In this document: positions 14,093-20,827 of the stretch, one piece after another
Position numbering within the stretch: position 1 is the first letter of the stretch
How the letters are laid out: the number at the start of each line of letters is the position of its first letter
DNA from: Acetatifactor muris
GTDB taxonomy: Bacteria; Bacillota; Clostridia; Lachnospirales; Lachnospiraceae
DNA: 33,503 nt
NCBI GenBank assembly: GCA_023663635.1
Contig: JAMPHD010000030.1
Span: 1-33,503, forward strand
Direction: 5' to 3'
The notes under the pieces: model-generated
The model's database searches: none
What the model saw: only the letters and a program-made list of their open reading frames with translations
What the model was told of the DNA's origin: nothing
Translations under genes and position numbers: made by a program

Positions 14093-15256
14093 ATGAGGAA
14101 AGAGACGGGAACAGGTAACAGAACGGATAATGGGATGCGCGGCGCAGCGGGCGACGGAATGCGCAACGCAGCGGGCAACGAAACAGATAACCGGATACGC
14201 GGCGGAATATATACATGGCTGCTCTGCGGCATGGTTTTGGCGTTGACCGCGTGCGGCGTTCCATGGGATGCGGATGGCGGCGCATGGGATGCGGGGGACG
14301 GCACGCGGGATCGCGCAGGGGACGCCGTTATAGAGGACGCCGATGCCGGGACGGAGAGCGAAGGGATCCTCCAGACGGAGAATGTCCCCGCGGGAGACGA
14401 AGGCCTTCCGGGAGAGACCGGGAGCGGAGGGGACGGTAATATCCCCGCGGAGCAGGAGTCGCCCCGCGAGGTGAGTCAGGGCGGGCGCGCCGGAACCATT
14501 TATCTGACCCTGCCGGAGGACTGGGAGTGTGAGCTGTGTCCCGACGAGGGGCTGCGCTCCGGGGAGTACGGCATTCGTTTTTGGCCGGCTGACGCGCCGG
14601 AGGGAGTGGTGGAGCTGGGCTATCAGGATTTCTTCGGCGTGTGCGGCACGGGGCTTGCCATGGAGAAGATCACGTTGGCGGGGGATCCTGCCACCGTGGG
14701 CATTTATGACGGCCATGGATATTGGGACTATGTCTCCTGGAGAGAGTCCAAGAAAGGTATTGTGGCGCTGATGTATGTGGACGAGGAGTGGTGGTCGGAG
14801 TACGGGGAACAGGTTCGGGCGATCCTCGACACCCTGAGATTTGACACGAGCGTGGCGGAGCCCATCGGTCTGACCTTGAAGATCAGCGATGTCACTCCCA
14901 CCGGGGCCACTCTGATCTTTGAACAAAACGGCGGCAGTCCCACGGGAGATCTGCATTTTGGGGAGCAGTGGACTCTGGAGCAGTGGACTCCGGAGCGTCC
15001 GGAAACGGTGGAAGGAGAGACCGGATGGGAGGAAGTGACGCCGGCGGAGCCCGGAGACTATATGATCCGGATGGTCGCTTATATGATCCCTTTGGGAGAG
15101 ACGGCCTCGCAGGAACTTGACTGGGAATGGCTCTACGGGGAGCTGCCCGCGGGAATGTATCGGATCGGCAAGGAAGTGGATGATTGGCGCGGGCTCGGAG
15201 ATTGGGATACCTATCGGCTGTATGTGACGTTCCTGATCGAGACGCCGCGGGAATAA
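14093..15256 (+). CDS. Lipoprotein with Big_14-like immunoglobulin domain
   Basis: A 387-residue exported lipoprotein with AGGAGGGA before the ATG. The lipobox LTAC places the lipidated cysteine at residue 54, unusually far from the start because a 40-residue hydrophilic segment precedes the membrane helix. After the cysteine comes a Gly/Asp/Glu-rich linker (about 58-130), then a domain of unknown type, then a C-terminal domain (about 252-385) with GLTLKISDVTPTGATLIF, DWEWLYGELPAGMYRI and DTYRLYVTF. That pattern matches the bacterial Ig-like Big_14 family seen in Firmicutes surface proteins. It probably sits on the outer face of the membrane; ligand unknown. It is divergent from the marR operon. 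Confidence 0.8.
   Translation: MRKETGTGNRTDNGMRGAAGDGMRNAAGNETDNRIRGGIYTWLLCGMVLALTACGVPWDADGGAWDAGDGTRDRAGDAVIEDADAGTESEGILQTENVPAGDEGLPGETGSGGDGNIPAEQESPREVSQGGRAGTIYLTLPEDWECELCPDEGLRSGEYGIRFWPADAPEGVVELGYQDFFGVCGTGLAMEKITLAGDPATVGIYDGHGYWDYVSWRESKKGIVALMYVDEEWWSEYGEQVRAILDTLRFDTSVAEPIGLTLKISDVTPTGATLIFEQNGGSPTGDLHFGEQWTLEQWTPERPETVEGETGWEEVTPAEPGDYMIRMVAYMIPLGETASQELDWEWLYGELPAGMYRIGKEVDDWRGLGDWDTYRLYVTFLIETPRE
14132..14179 (+). repeat. Two tandem 24-bp coding repeats
   Basis: Two adjacent 24-bp units encode GMRGAAGD and GMRNAAGN in the N-terminal segment ahead of the lipoprotein signal. They extend the protein before its signal helix and may vary in number between strains. Confidence 0.6.
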
Positions 15257-15261
15257 GTTTT

Positions 15262-15317
15262 TTCACATATTCTTCACATTTTTCACGGCAAAATTTAAAG
15301 TTCATTTTAGGTTCATC
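15262..15317 (+). promoter_or_regulatory. Phased TTCAC/TTCAT repeats, candidate PhoP/PhoB-type binding site
   Basis: TTCACA occurs at 15262-15267 and 15273-15278 (11 bp apart), TTCACG at 15282-15287, and TTCATT and TTCATC at 15301-15306 and 15312-15317 (again 11 bp apart). Direct repeats once per helical turn are the usual sites of OmpR-family regulators such as PhoB and PhoP. They lie 45-100 bp ahead of a polyphosphate polymerase gene, so phosphate control is plausible. This is inference from pattern and context. Confidence 0.4.
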
Positions 15318-15361
15318 TATTAGGATGTCTCTCAGAAAACACAGCGGGAGTGATGAGAGGC

Positions 15362-16135
15362 ATGGACTATCAGGATATTTTTCAGCGATATGAGATCAAA
15401 TATTTGGTCACGCGGGAGCAGAAAGAACTGCTCCTCGAGGCCATGGCCCCCTACATACAGACAGACGAATACGGCCGGACCTCCATCTGCAATCTTTATT
15501 TTGACACGCCGGATTACAGACTGGTGCGGCATTCTCTGGAGAGGCCCGTCTATAAGGAAAAGCTGAGGCTGCGAAGTTACGGAAGAGTCTCGAAGGACGG
15601 CAGGGTTTTTGCGGAATTGAAGAAAAAATATAAGGGAGTAGTCTACAAGCGCCGCATCGGCATGGAGGAGCGGGAGGCCATGGAATTTCTGCTGCGGGGC
15701 GGGATGCCCTCCGAACCCGACCGGATCGCGGAGGAGATCTCGTATTTTAAACAGGTATATGCGGGATTGGCGCCCAGAGTGTATCTCTCCTATGAGAGAG
15801 AGGCGTTTCGGGGAGTGGAGGATGAGAAACTGCGCATCACTTTTGATGAAAATATTCTCTGGAGACAGACGGATCTGTCCCTGTGCGCTCCCATCGGCGG
15901 CACGCCGATCTTGGAACCCGGGGCGTCTCTGATGGAGGTAAAGGTTGCCGATGCCATGCCTCTGTGGCTGTGCGGACTGTTGTCGGAAAACGGTATCTTT
16001 AAGACCTGTTTTTCCAAATACGGGCGGGCTTATGTGCAGATGTGGGAGCAGGCGGAGCGAGCCCGACGGGAGACGGGAGAGCAGACTGCGCGGGAGAATT
16101 TACAAAGCGCCATGGGAGGAAGAAAATATGCTTAA
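15362..16135 (+). CDS. VTC-domain polyphosphate polymerase
   Basis: A 257-residue single-domain protein. Starts at 15350 (GTG), 15353 and 15362 (ATG) are possible; I prefer 15362 because GGGAG then lies 11 bp upstream. The VTC tunnel-enzyme pattern is clear: RYEIKYLV at the start (E11, K13), the basic strand KLRLRSYG, AELKKKYKGVVYKRR, the acidic LMEVKV near residue 195, and a final CFSKYGRAY. VTC proteins make polyphosphate from ATP inside a beta barrel; family members in bacteria are usually encoded beside DUF4956 and Cthe_2159 or CotH-like genes, as here. It overlaps the next gene by 8 bp. Some bacterial VTC-fold proteins may act on other triphosphates, so the substrate is inferred. Confidence 0.88.
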   Translation: MDYQDIFQRYEIKYLVTREQKELLLEAMAPYIQTDEYGRTSICNLYFDTPDYRLVRHSLERPVYKEKLRLRSYGRVSKDGRVFAELKKKYKGVVYKRRIGMEEREAMEFLLRGGMPSEPDRIAEEISYFKQVYAGLAPRVYLSYEREAFRGVEDEKLRITFDENILWRQTDLSLCAPIGGTPILEPGASLMEVKVADAMPLWLCGLLSENGIFKTCFSKYGRAYVQMWEQAERARRETGEQTARENLQSAMGGRKYA

Positions 16136-16820
16136 TGAACTTTTCAGAGGAGTGTTTGACACTTCTTCACAAAATGTGATACCAGTGGGGAAATTTGTGC
16201 TCTGCATCGGCGTATCGTTGCTGATCGGTCTGTTTCTGGCGGCGGTACACGGATATGGCCGCAGACACAGCCAAAGTTTTCTGGCAACGCTGGCACTCTT
16301 GCCGGCGGTGGTGTGCGTGGTCATCATGATGGTGAACGGCAATGTGGGCGCGGGAGTGGCCGTGGCCGGCACTTTTAGTCTGGTGCGATTTCGCTCCGCT
16401 CCGGGGACGGCGAAGGAGATCAGCGCCATTTTTCTGGCCATGGGGGCAGGGCTGATCGCGGGCATGGGATACTTGGCCTATGCGGTTCTCTTTGCGGTCA
16501 TTCTCGGGGCGGTGAGTTTCTTCTATAATTGGACCGGGCAGCGCAGGGAGAGGATGGACAGATCCAAAATCCTGCATATCACCATTCCCGAAAATCTGGA
16601 TTATGAGGATGTATTTGAGGAAGTGCTGCAGGAGTTTACCGGAAAGCATGAGCTTATGAGCGTCAAGACCACCAATATGGGCAGCCTCTTCAAACTGACT
16701 TATCGGGTGGAGCTGAAAGCAGAGGCGGGGGAGAAGGAGATGATCGATAAGCTGCGATGCAGAAACGGCAATCTGGAGATCATGCTCTCCCGAGAGGAGA
16801 CCGCGGCGTGCGAATTGTAG
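16128..16820 (+). CDS. DUF4956 membrane protein
   Basis: A 230-residue protein starting at the ATG at 16128, behind GGGAGGA and overlapping the polymerase stop. Four hydrophobic helices lie within residues 20-140 (for example FVLCIGVSLLIGLFLAAV and AVLFAVILGAVSFF). A conserved TFSLVRFRSAPGTAKEI segment follows the third helix region, and the C-terminal third is a soluble alpha/beta domain (SKILHITIPENLDYEDVF and on). This layout is the DUF4956 family, a regular neighbour of VTC polymerases in Firmicutes. It may anchor or regulate the polymerase at the membrane, or carry its product; no function is proven. Confidence 0.9.
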   Translation: MLNELFRGVFDTSSQNVIPVGKFVLCIGVSLLIGLFLAAVHGYGRRHSQSFLATLALLPAVVCVVIMMVNGNVGAGVAVAGTFSLVRFRSAPGTAKEISAIFLAMGAGLIAGMGYLAYAVLFAVILGAVSFFYNWTGQRRERMDRSKILHITIPENLDYEDVFEEVLQEFTGKHELMSVKTTNMGSLFKLTYRVELKAEAGEKEMIDKLRCRNGNLEIMLSREETAACEL

Positions 16821-16840
16821 GGAGAGACGAAAGATTGATG

Positions 16841-16885
16841 GCAGAATGAATGAAGGTAGAATGAATGAAGGCAGAATGATGAGCA
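16841..16885 (+). repeat. Three tandem 15-bp repeats between DUF4956 and Cthe_2159 genes
   Basis: GCAGAATGAATGAAG (16841-16855), GTAGAATGAATGAAG (16856-16870) and a third diverged copy (16871-16885) fill the 93-bp gap. Each carries ATGAATGA, so alternative starts and stops abound, but none has a good downstream frame. Confidence 0.75.
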
Positions 16886-16913
16886 GGATAGAAACAGAAT
16901 GGGGGATAATGGA

Positions 16914-18878
16914 ATGTTCCGTAAGATTAGGAAGACAAAACGCTTATCCGCAATAGTGCCGGCCCTGATGCTGATCTTGAGTATGGTCTGCAGCGGCTGC
17001 GGATCCAATGATAATACAAAACAGGGAACCGTATCGGCTGAGATACTCTCCGGCAATTCCGTATCGGGACAGGGGAATACGGCCGGCCAAAACGCGATGT
17101 CCGGGGAGGTCACGCTCTTGGATATCACGGATCAATTCAGCGACAGGGATTGGGAGGTCGGGTATGATGATACGGACTGCGTGAAGATTGTTTTGCGGCA
17201 GGATACGGCATCCGTGGAATCCGCCGACGGGCGGAGCGTAAGCGATATGGTGGCGGTCTCGGGCAATGTGGTGACCATCACTGCCTCGGGGGACTATCTC
17301 ATAAGCGGCAGTCTGCAGGGGAGACTGGTCATTGAGGCGGCCAAGACGGATAAGATTCATTTGATCCTGGACGGAGCGGAGATTTCCTGCGCGAGCAGCG
17401 CGGCGCTGTATGTGAATCAGGCGGATAAGGTGTTTGTCACCACCGCGCCAAACAGTGAAAATCTTCTGGAGACCACAGGGGAATATGTGGCGATCGATGA
17501 GCACAATATTGACGGCGCGGTGCATTCGAGGGAGGATATCACTTTCAACGGAGAGGGAATGTTAAAAGTGCGGTCCGCGGCGGGCAACGGCATCGTCTGC
17601 AAGGATGATCTGGTGATCACGGGCGGCGCGTATGAGATCACGGCGGGCAAGCACGGCCTGGAGGGCAAGGACAGCGTTCGGATCGCGGGCGGCAGTCTGA
17701 CCATCAGCGCGGCGCAGGACGGGATTCACTCCGGCAATGACGAGGACGAGACGGTGGGCTATACTTATATCGCGGGCGGCAGTCTGACCATCGCCGCGGG
17801 GGACGACGGCATCCACTCCGACACGGAACTGGTCATCGCCGGCGGAAGTATCCGGGTGACGGAGAGCTATGAGGGATTGGAGGGCCGCAAGGTGGAGGTC
17901 GCGGGCGGCGAGATCACTGTGTATGCGGAGGACGACGGAATCAACGCGGCGGACGGAAATGACGAAAATGCCGGTCCGGAAATGTTCGGGCAGGATCCTT
18001 TCGCGGCCAATGAGAACAATGTGGTCATTCTCTCCGGAGGCAGCGTCACGGTTGACGCGGGCGGAGACGGCCTTGATTCCAACGGAAACTTTTATATGCG
18101 GGGCGGCGTGTTGGTGATCTATGGTCCCACAGGCGGCGGCAACGGCGCCTTGGACTACAACGGAGAGGGACTCATCTCCGGGGGCACGGTGGTCGCCTTG
18201 GGCTCCGCTCAGATGGCGCAAAATTTCGGACAGGGTTCGGAATACTGCTCCATGTTGGTCAGCGTTCCGGGGATGCAGGCGGCCGGCACCACGGTGGAAT
18301 TAAAGGACGAGTCCGGAGAAGTCCTGCTCAGTTGTGTGGCGCAGAAGTCTTATAACTCGGCCGTGCTGAGCTGCGCGGAGATTCAGGTGGGGAACACCTA
18401 CACCGTACAGATGGGCGATGAATCCGTGCAGGTGGAAATGACGGATACGATCTACGGAGACGGCATGGGATTTGGCGGCGGCCGGGGATTCGGCGGCGGA
18501 GAATCGGGATTCGGCGGCCGGGGATTCGGCGGCGGAGGAAGACCTGATTCGGAAAACGGACAGGGATTCGGAGAGAGGCCCGATGCGGGAAACAGGCTTG
18601 AGTTCGAGGAAGGACAGGGATTTGGAGAGTGGCCCGAGCGGCCGGAGTTCGAGGACGGACAGGGATTTGGCGGAAGACCCGGCGGGCCGGAGTTTGAGGA
18701 AGGGCAGGGATTTGGAGAGTGGCCCGAGCGGCCGGAGTTCGAGGACGGACAGGGATTCGGAGAATGGCCCGACAGACCGGAGGGAAGATGCAGCTTGGCG
18801 ATTTCGCGCCGGACTTTGCGCATTACAATGATGATGTGCTGTTCGGGGAGAACTGGAACAATCAGGATATTGACCTGA
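16914..18878 (+). CDS. Cthe_2159-type beta-solenoid lipoprotein with Gly-rich repeat tail
   Basis: A 654-residue lipoprotein. The ATG at 16914 is preferred because GGGGG lies eight bases upstream. The signal helix ends in a lipobox VCSGC, giving lipidated C29. Residues about 60-520 form repeated beta-solenoid rungs (GGSLTISAAQDGIHS, GGSLTIAAGDDGIHS, GGSVTVDAGGDGLDS) typical of the Cthe_2159/DUF4353 family, whose founding member binds acidic plant polysaccharide. From about 525 the tail is Gly-rich (FGGGRGFGGG), then repeats of PEFEDGQGFGEWPERP. The last 30 residues switch to an unrelated basic, Cys-rich sequence and run 91 bp into the next gene in another frame, suggesting that the natural stop has been lost. 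It lies in the VTC-DUF4956 cluster and probably acts on the cell surface. Confidence 0.88.
   Translation: MFRKIRKTKRLSAIVPALMLILSMVCSGCGSNDNTKQGTVSAEILSGNSVSGQGNTAGQNAMSGEVTLLDITDQFSDRDWEVGYDDTDCVKIVLRQDTASVESADGRSVSDMVAVSGNVVTITASGDYLISGSLQGRLVIEAAKTDKIHLILDGAEISCASSAALYVNQADKVFVTTAPNSENLLETTGEYVAIDEHNIDGAVHSREDITFNGEGMLKVRSAAGNGIVCKDDLVITGGAYEITAGKHGLEGKDSVRIAGGSLTISAAQDGIHSGNDEDETVGYTYIAGGSLTIAAGDDGIHSDTELVIAGGSIRVTESYEGLEGRKVEVAGGEITVYAEDDGINAADGNDENAGPEMFGQDPFAANENNVVILSGGSVTVDAGGDGLDSNGNFYMRGGVLVIYGPTGGGNGALDYNGEGLISGGTVVALGSAQMAQNFGQGSEYCSMLVSVPGMQAAGTTVELKDESGEVLLSCVAQKSYNSAVLSCAEIQVGNTYTVQMGDESVQVEMTDTIYGDGMGFGGGRGFGGGESGFGGRGFGGGGRPDSENGQGFGERPDAGNRLEFEEGQGFGEWPERPEFEDGQGFGGRPGGPEFEEGQGFGEWPERPEFEDGQGFGEWPDRPEGRCSLAISRRTLRITMMMCCSGRTGTIRILT
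18615..18757 (+). repeat. Direct coding repeat, 90-bp period
   Basis: A 53-bp perfect match occurs at 18615-18667 and 18705-18757, within a 30-residue repeat of the Cthe_2159 protein tail (FGEWPERPEFEDGQGF type). Perfect identity at DNA level suggests recent duplication and likely length variation. Confidence 0.85.
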
Positions 18879-19120
18879 AAACGCGCTGTATTATTACGAT
18901 GGTGGCGCTGATGGCTTCGGGCGTTACGGATTCTTCGCTGATCTACCATCTGGAAAACGCAAAGGCACATGGCGTAACGAAGGCGGAAACTGCGGCGATC
19001 ATCACCCATGTCGCTTTTTATGTGGGATGGCCCAAGGGTTGGGCGGTGTTCCGGTTGGCCAAGGATGTGTGGAAAGAGGAGACAGAGGGGGTTATGGCGC
19101 AGAACGAAGGGATGGAATAG
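18788..19120 (+). CDS. Carboxymuconolactone decarboxylase-like (CMD/AhpD fold) protein
   Basis: A 110-residue protein read from the ATG at 18788; GGAGGG ends only 3 bp before it, closer than usual. An in-frame start at 18719 would add residues coded by the neighbour's repeat tail and is unlikely. The sequence FAHYNDDVLFGENWNNQDIDLKTR, VALMASGVTDSSLIYHLENAK, AAIITHVAFYVGWPKGW and FRLAKDVW fits the small all-helical CMD family. The usual CxxC of AhpD peroxidases is absent; the conserved His of IYHLENAK and ITHVAFY remain. Such proteins may have decarboxylase or redox-related roles. The N-terminus may be shortened: family members often have about ten more residues, and its start is buried in the preceding gene. 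Confidence 0.82.
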   Translation: MQLGDFAPDFAHYNDDVLFGENWNNQDIDLKTRCIITMVALMASGVTDSSLIYHLENAKAHGVTKAETAAIITHVAFYVGWPKGWAVFRLAKDVWKEETEGVMAQNEGME

Positions 19121-19214
19121 TATTTGACAACGGGTGCGAAACCGAAGTAAACTGAAAGAAACAGGAAGTCTTTTGCCGGTGCGATCGGACCGATTACATG
19201 GAGGATAATCTGCT

Positions 19215-19952
19215 ATGCGAAACGACACCCAATACGATGCCAAATACAAATGGCTCCTGGAGAGGAGCAGAAGGTTCAAAGCATCTGTCATAACGGTCAT
19301 AGTGGTCATTGTGGCGCTGATACTGTTTATCTGCGGCTATAGGAGCGCTACGGGGAAATATAAGGAGCAGATCGCCGGACTGAAGGAGGAGGTCGGTCGG
19401 CTTTCGGATGAGGCGGCCGTCTACGGGGAACTGACCAAGGAAGTGGACATCCAAGTGATCAATGCGGAGATTCAGGATATCGGTGAGCTTATCACGGCAG
19501 AATATCTGTATACGGACGCCGGCAAATTTGAAGATCCGGCGGTGCTTTTCGGGCAGGAGCTCCCGTTTTCTTTTACCACCAAGTCCTTTATAGTCAAATG
19601 GGACGGCTCCATCAAGGCCGGTGTGGATATCACCAAAGTGCAGGTACAGGAAAATGAGGCGACCAAAGAGATTCTGGTCTTTATGCCTCCGGCGGAGATT
19701 CTTTCCCATGAGATAGATGATGACAGCATAGAGACATTGGATGAGAAAAACGGATTGTTCAACGAGATCAAGGTGGAGGATGTCAGAGAGTTTGACGCCA
19801 TCAGTAAGAACGCCATGGAGGAGAGAGCCATTGAAAACGGCATCTTGAGACAGGCCATGGAGAACGCGCAGGATATCATTTACCGGCATGTCTATACGGA
19901 CGCGGTGCGGGAGGCGGAATATACCGTGACCTTTAAGATCATGGAGGAATGA
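19215..19952 (+). CDS. DUF4230 membrane-anchored protein
   Basis: A 245-residue protein with a single N-terminal membrane helix (VITVIVVIVALILFICGY, about 25-42) and a short coiled coil (KEQIAGLKEEVGRLSDEAA). The rest should lie outside the membrane. It has the DUF4230 pattern: a strand repeat beginning LITAEYLYTDAGKF, the turn VKWDGSIKAGVDI, FMPPAEILSHEID, and the long C-terminal helix NAMEERAIENGILRQAMENA. The family is widespread in Firmicutes and Bacteroidetes and has no known activity. GGAGG lies about 12 bp before the ATG, farther than usual. The gene follows the CMD-like gene by 94 bp with nothing else visible in the gap, and precedes a broken ATPase by 15 bp. Confidence 0.85.
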   Translation: MRNDTQYDAKYKWLLERSRRFKASVITVIVVIVALILFICGYRSATGKYKEQIAGLKEEVGRLSDEAAVYGELTKEVDIQVINAEIQDIGELITAEYLYTDAGKFEDPAVLFGQELPFSFTTKSFIVKWDGSIKAGVDITKVQVQENEATKEILVFMPPAEILSHEIDDDSIETLDEKNGLFNEIKVEDVREFDAISKNAMEERAIENGILRQAMENAQDIIYRHVYTDAVREAEYTVTFKIMEE

Positions 19953-19967
19953 GAGGGAGGCCGAAAT

Positions 19968-20722
19968 TTGTATATTCAAAGACATTTGGAGGATCAGGTC
20001 AGAGAAGCATCAAAGTCTTATCCGGTGGTCATGGTATGCGGGCAGCGGCAGGTGGGGAAGTCAACCATGCTGAACCACATAAAGGAAGAGGGGCGGCGGT
20101 ATGTGACGTTGGATGACGGGAACGCCAGAAGACTTGCGGAGACGGATCCGGCGCTTTTCTTTGAGACATACGGTTATCCGCTTTTGATCGATGAGTTTCA
20201 GCGTGTGCCCTCCATTCTTTTGGAAATGAAGAAGATCGTGGACCTGAGAGCCTTGGACGGCGAGGACAACACCGGCATGTACTGGCTTGCCGGTTCTCAG
20301 AAATTCAAGATGATGAAGGATGTATCCGAGTCTCTGGCAGGGCGGATAGCGGTTTTTGACATGTCGGGCCTGTCGGCGGCGGAGCTGACGGGGAGGAATG
20401 TAGGTGTGTTTCATCCCGTGCCTGAAGATCTTCGGGAGAGAATGCGCTCCTGCAAGCCCGCAAGTGTTCATGAGGTCTATGAGCGGATCTTTATTATTAT
20501 CGGGATATCGACGGCAGGGAGATCGATCTGCTCTTTGTCGAGGGGGACGGGATATATCCCGTGGAGATCAAGAAGGCGAAGATGCCGGATCATGCAGATA
20601 AGAACTTTGCCGCACTCAAAAAATTAAAAGCGGATGTCCGGCCCGGGGTGATCCTGTGCATGGCGGACGAGATGCTGCCGTACAGCCGGGACGCGTGGTA
20701 TTTTCCCGTGGCGGGAGTGTGA
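19968..20722 (+). pseudogene. Decayed AAA/DUF4143 ATPase with internal deletion and frameshift
   Basis: The first frame begins at a TTG (19968) and gives the ATPase core: GQRQVGKST (Walker A), LLIDEFQ (Walker B) and WLAGSQKFKMM (sensor). It stays homologous to about 20484 (SVHEVYERI). From there the matching sequence continues in another frame as YYYRDIDGREIDLLFVEGDG, then YPVEIKKAK, ending with a stop at 20722; this is the C-terminal nuclease-like part of DUF4143 proteins. Intact members have about 420-440 residues, while the two parts together give about 250, so roughly 150-190 residues between them are gone. The first frame runs on out of phase to 20627. An intact relative is at 292-1614. 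Confidence 0.88.
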
Positions 20723-20827
20723 GGAGAGGGCAAAGCATGGCTTTGGAGATATAATTATATTTCAGGAGAAAAATAGGTATAAACTCCCGAAGATCTGAAG
20801 ATATATTTATAAAAAGGAGGGCGCGCC

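Noticed and set aside
18452..19309. A 285-codon minus-strand frame with NPCPSSNSG repeats
   Set aside because: The repeats are the antisense of the solenoid protein tail; no independent start signal or family match.
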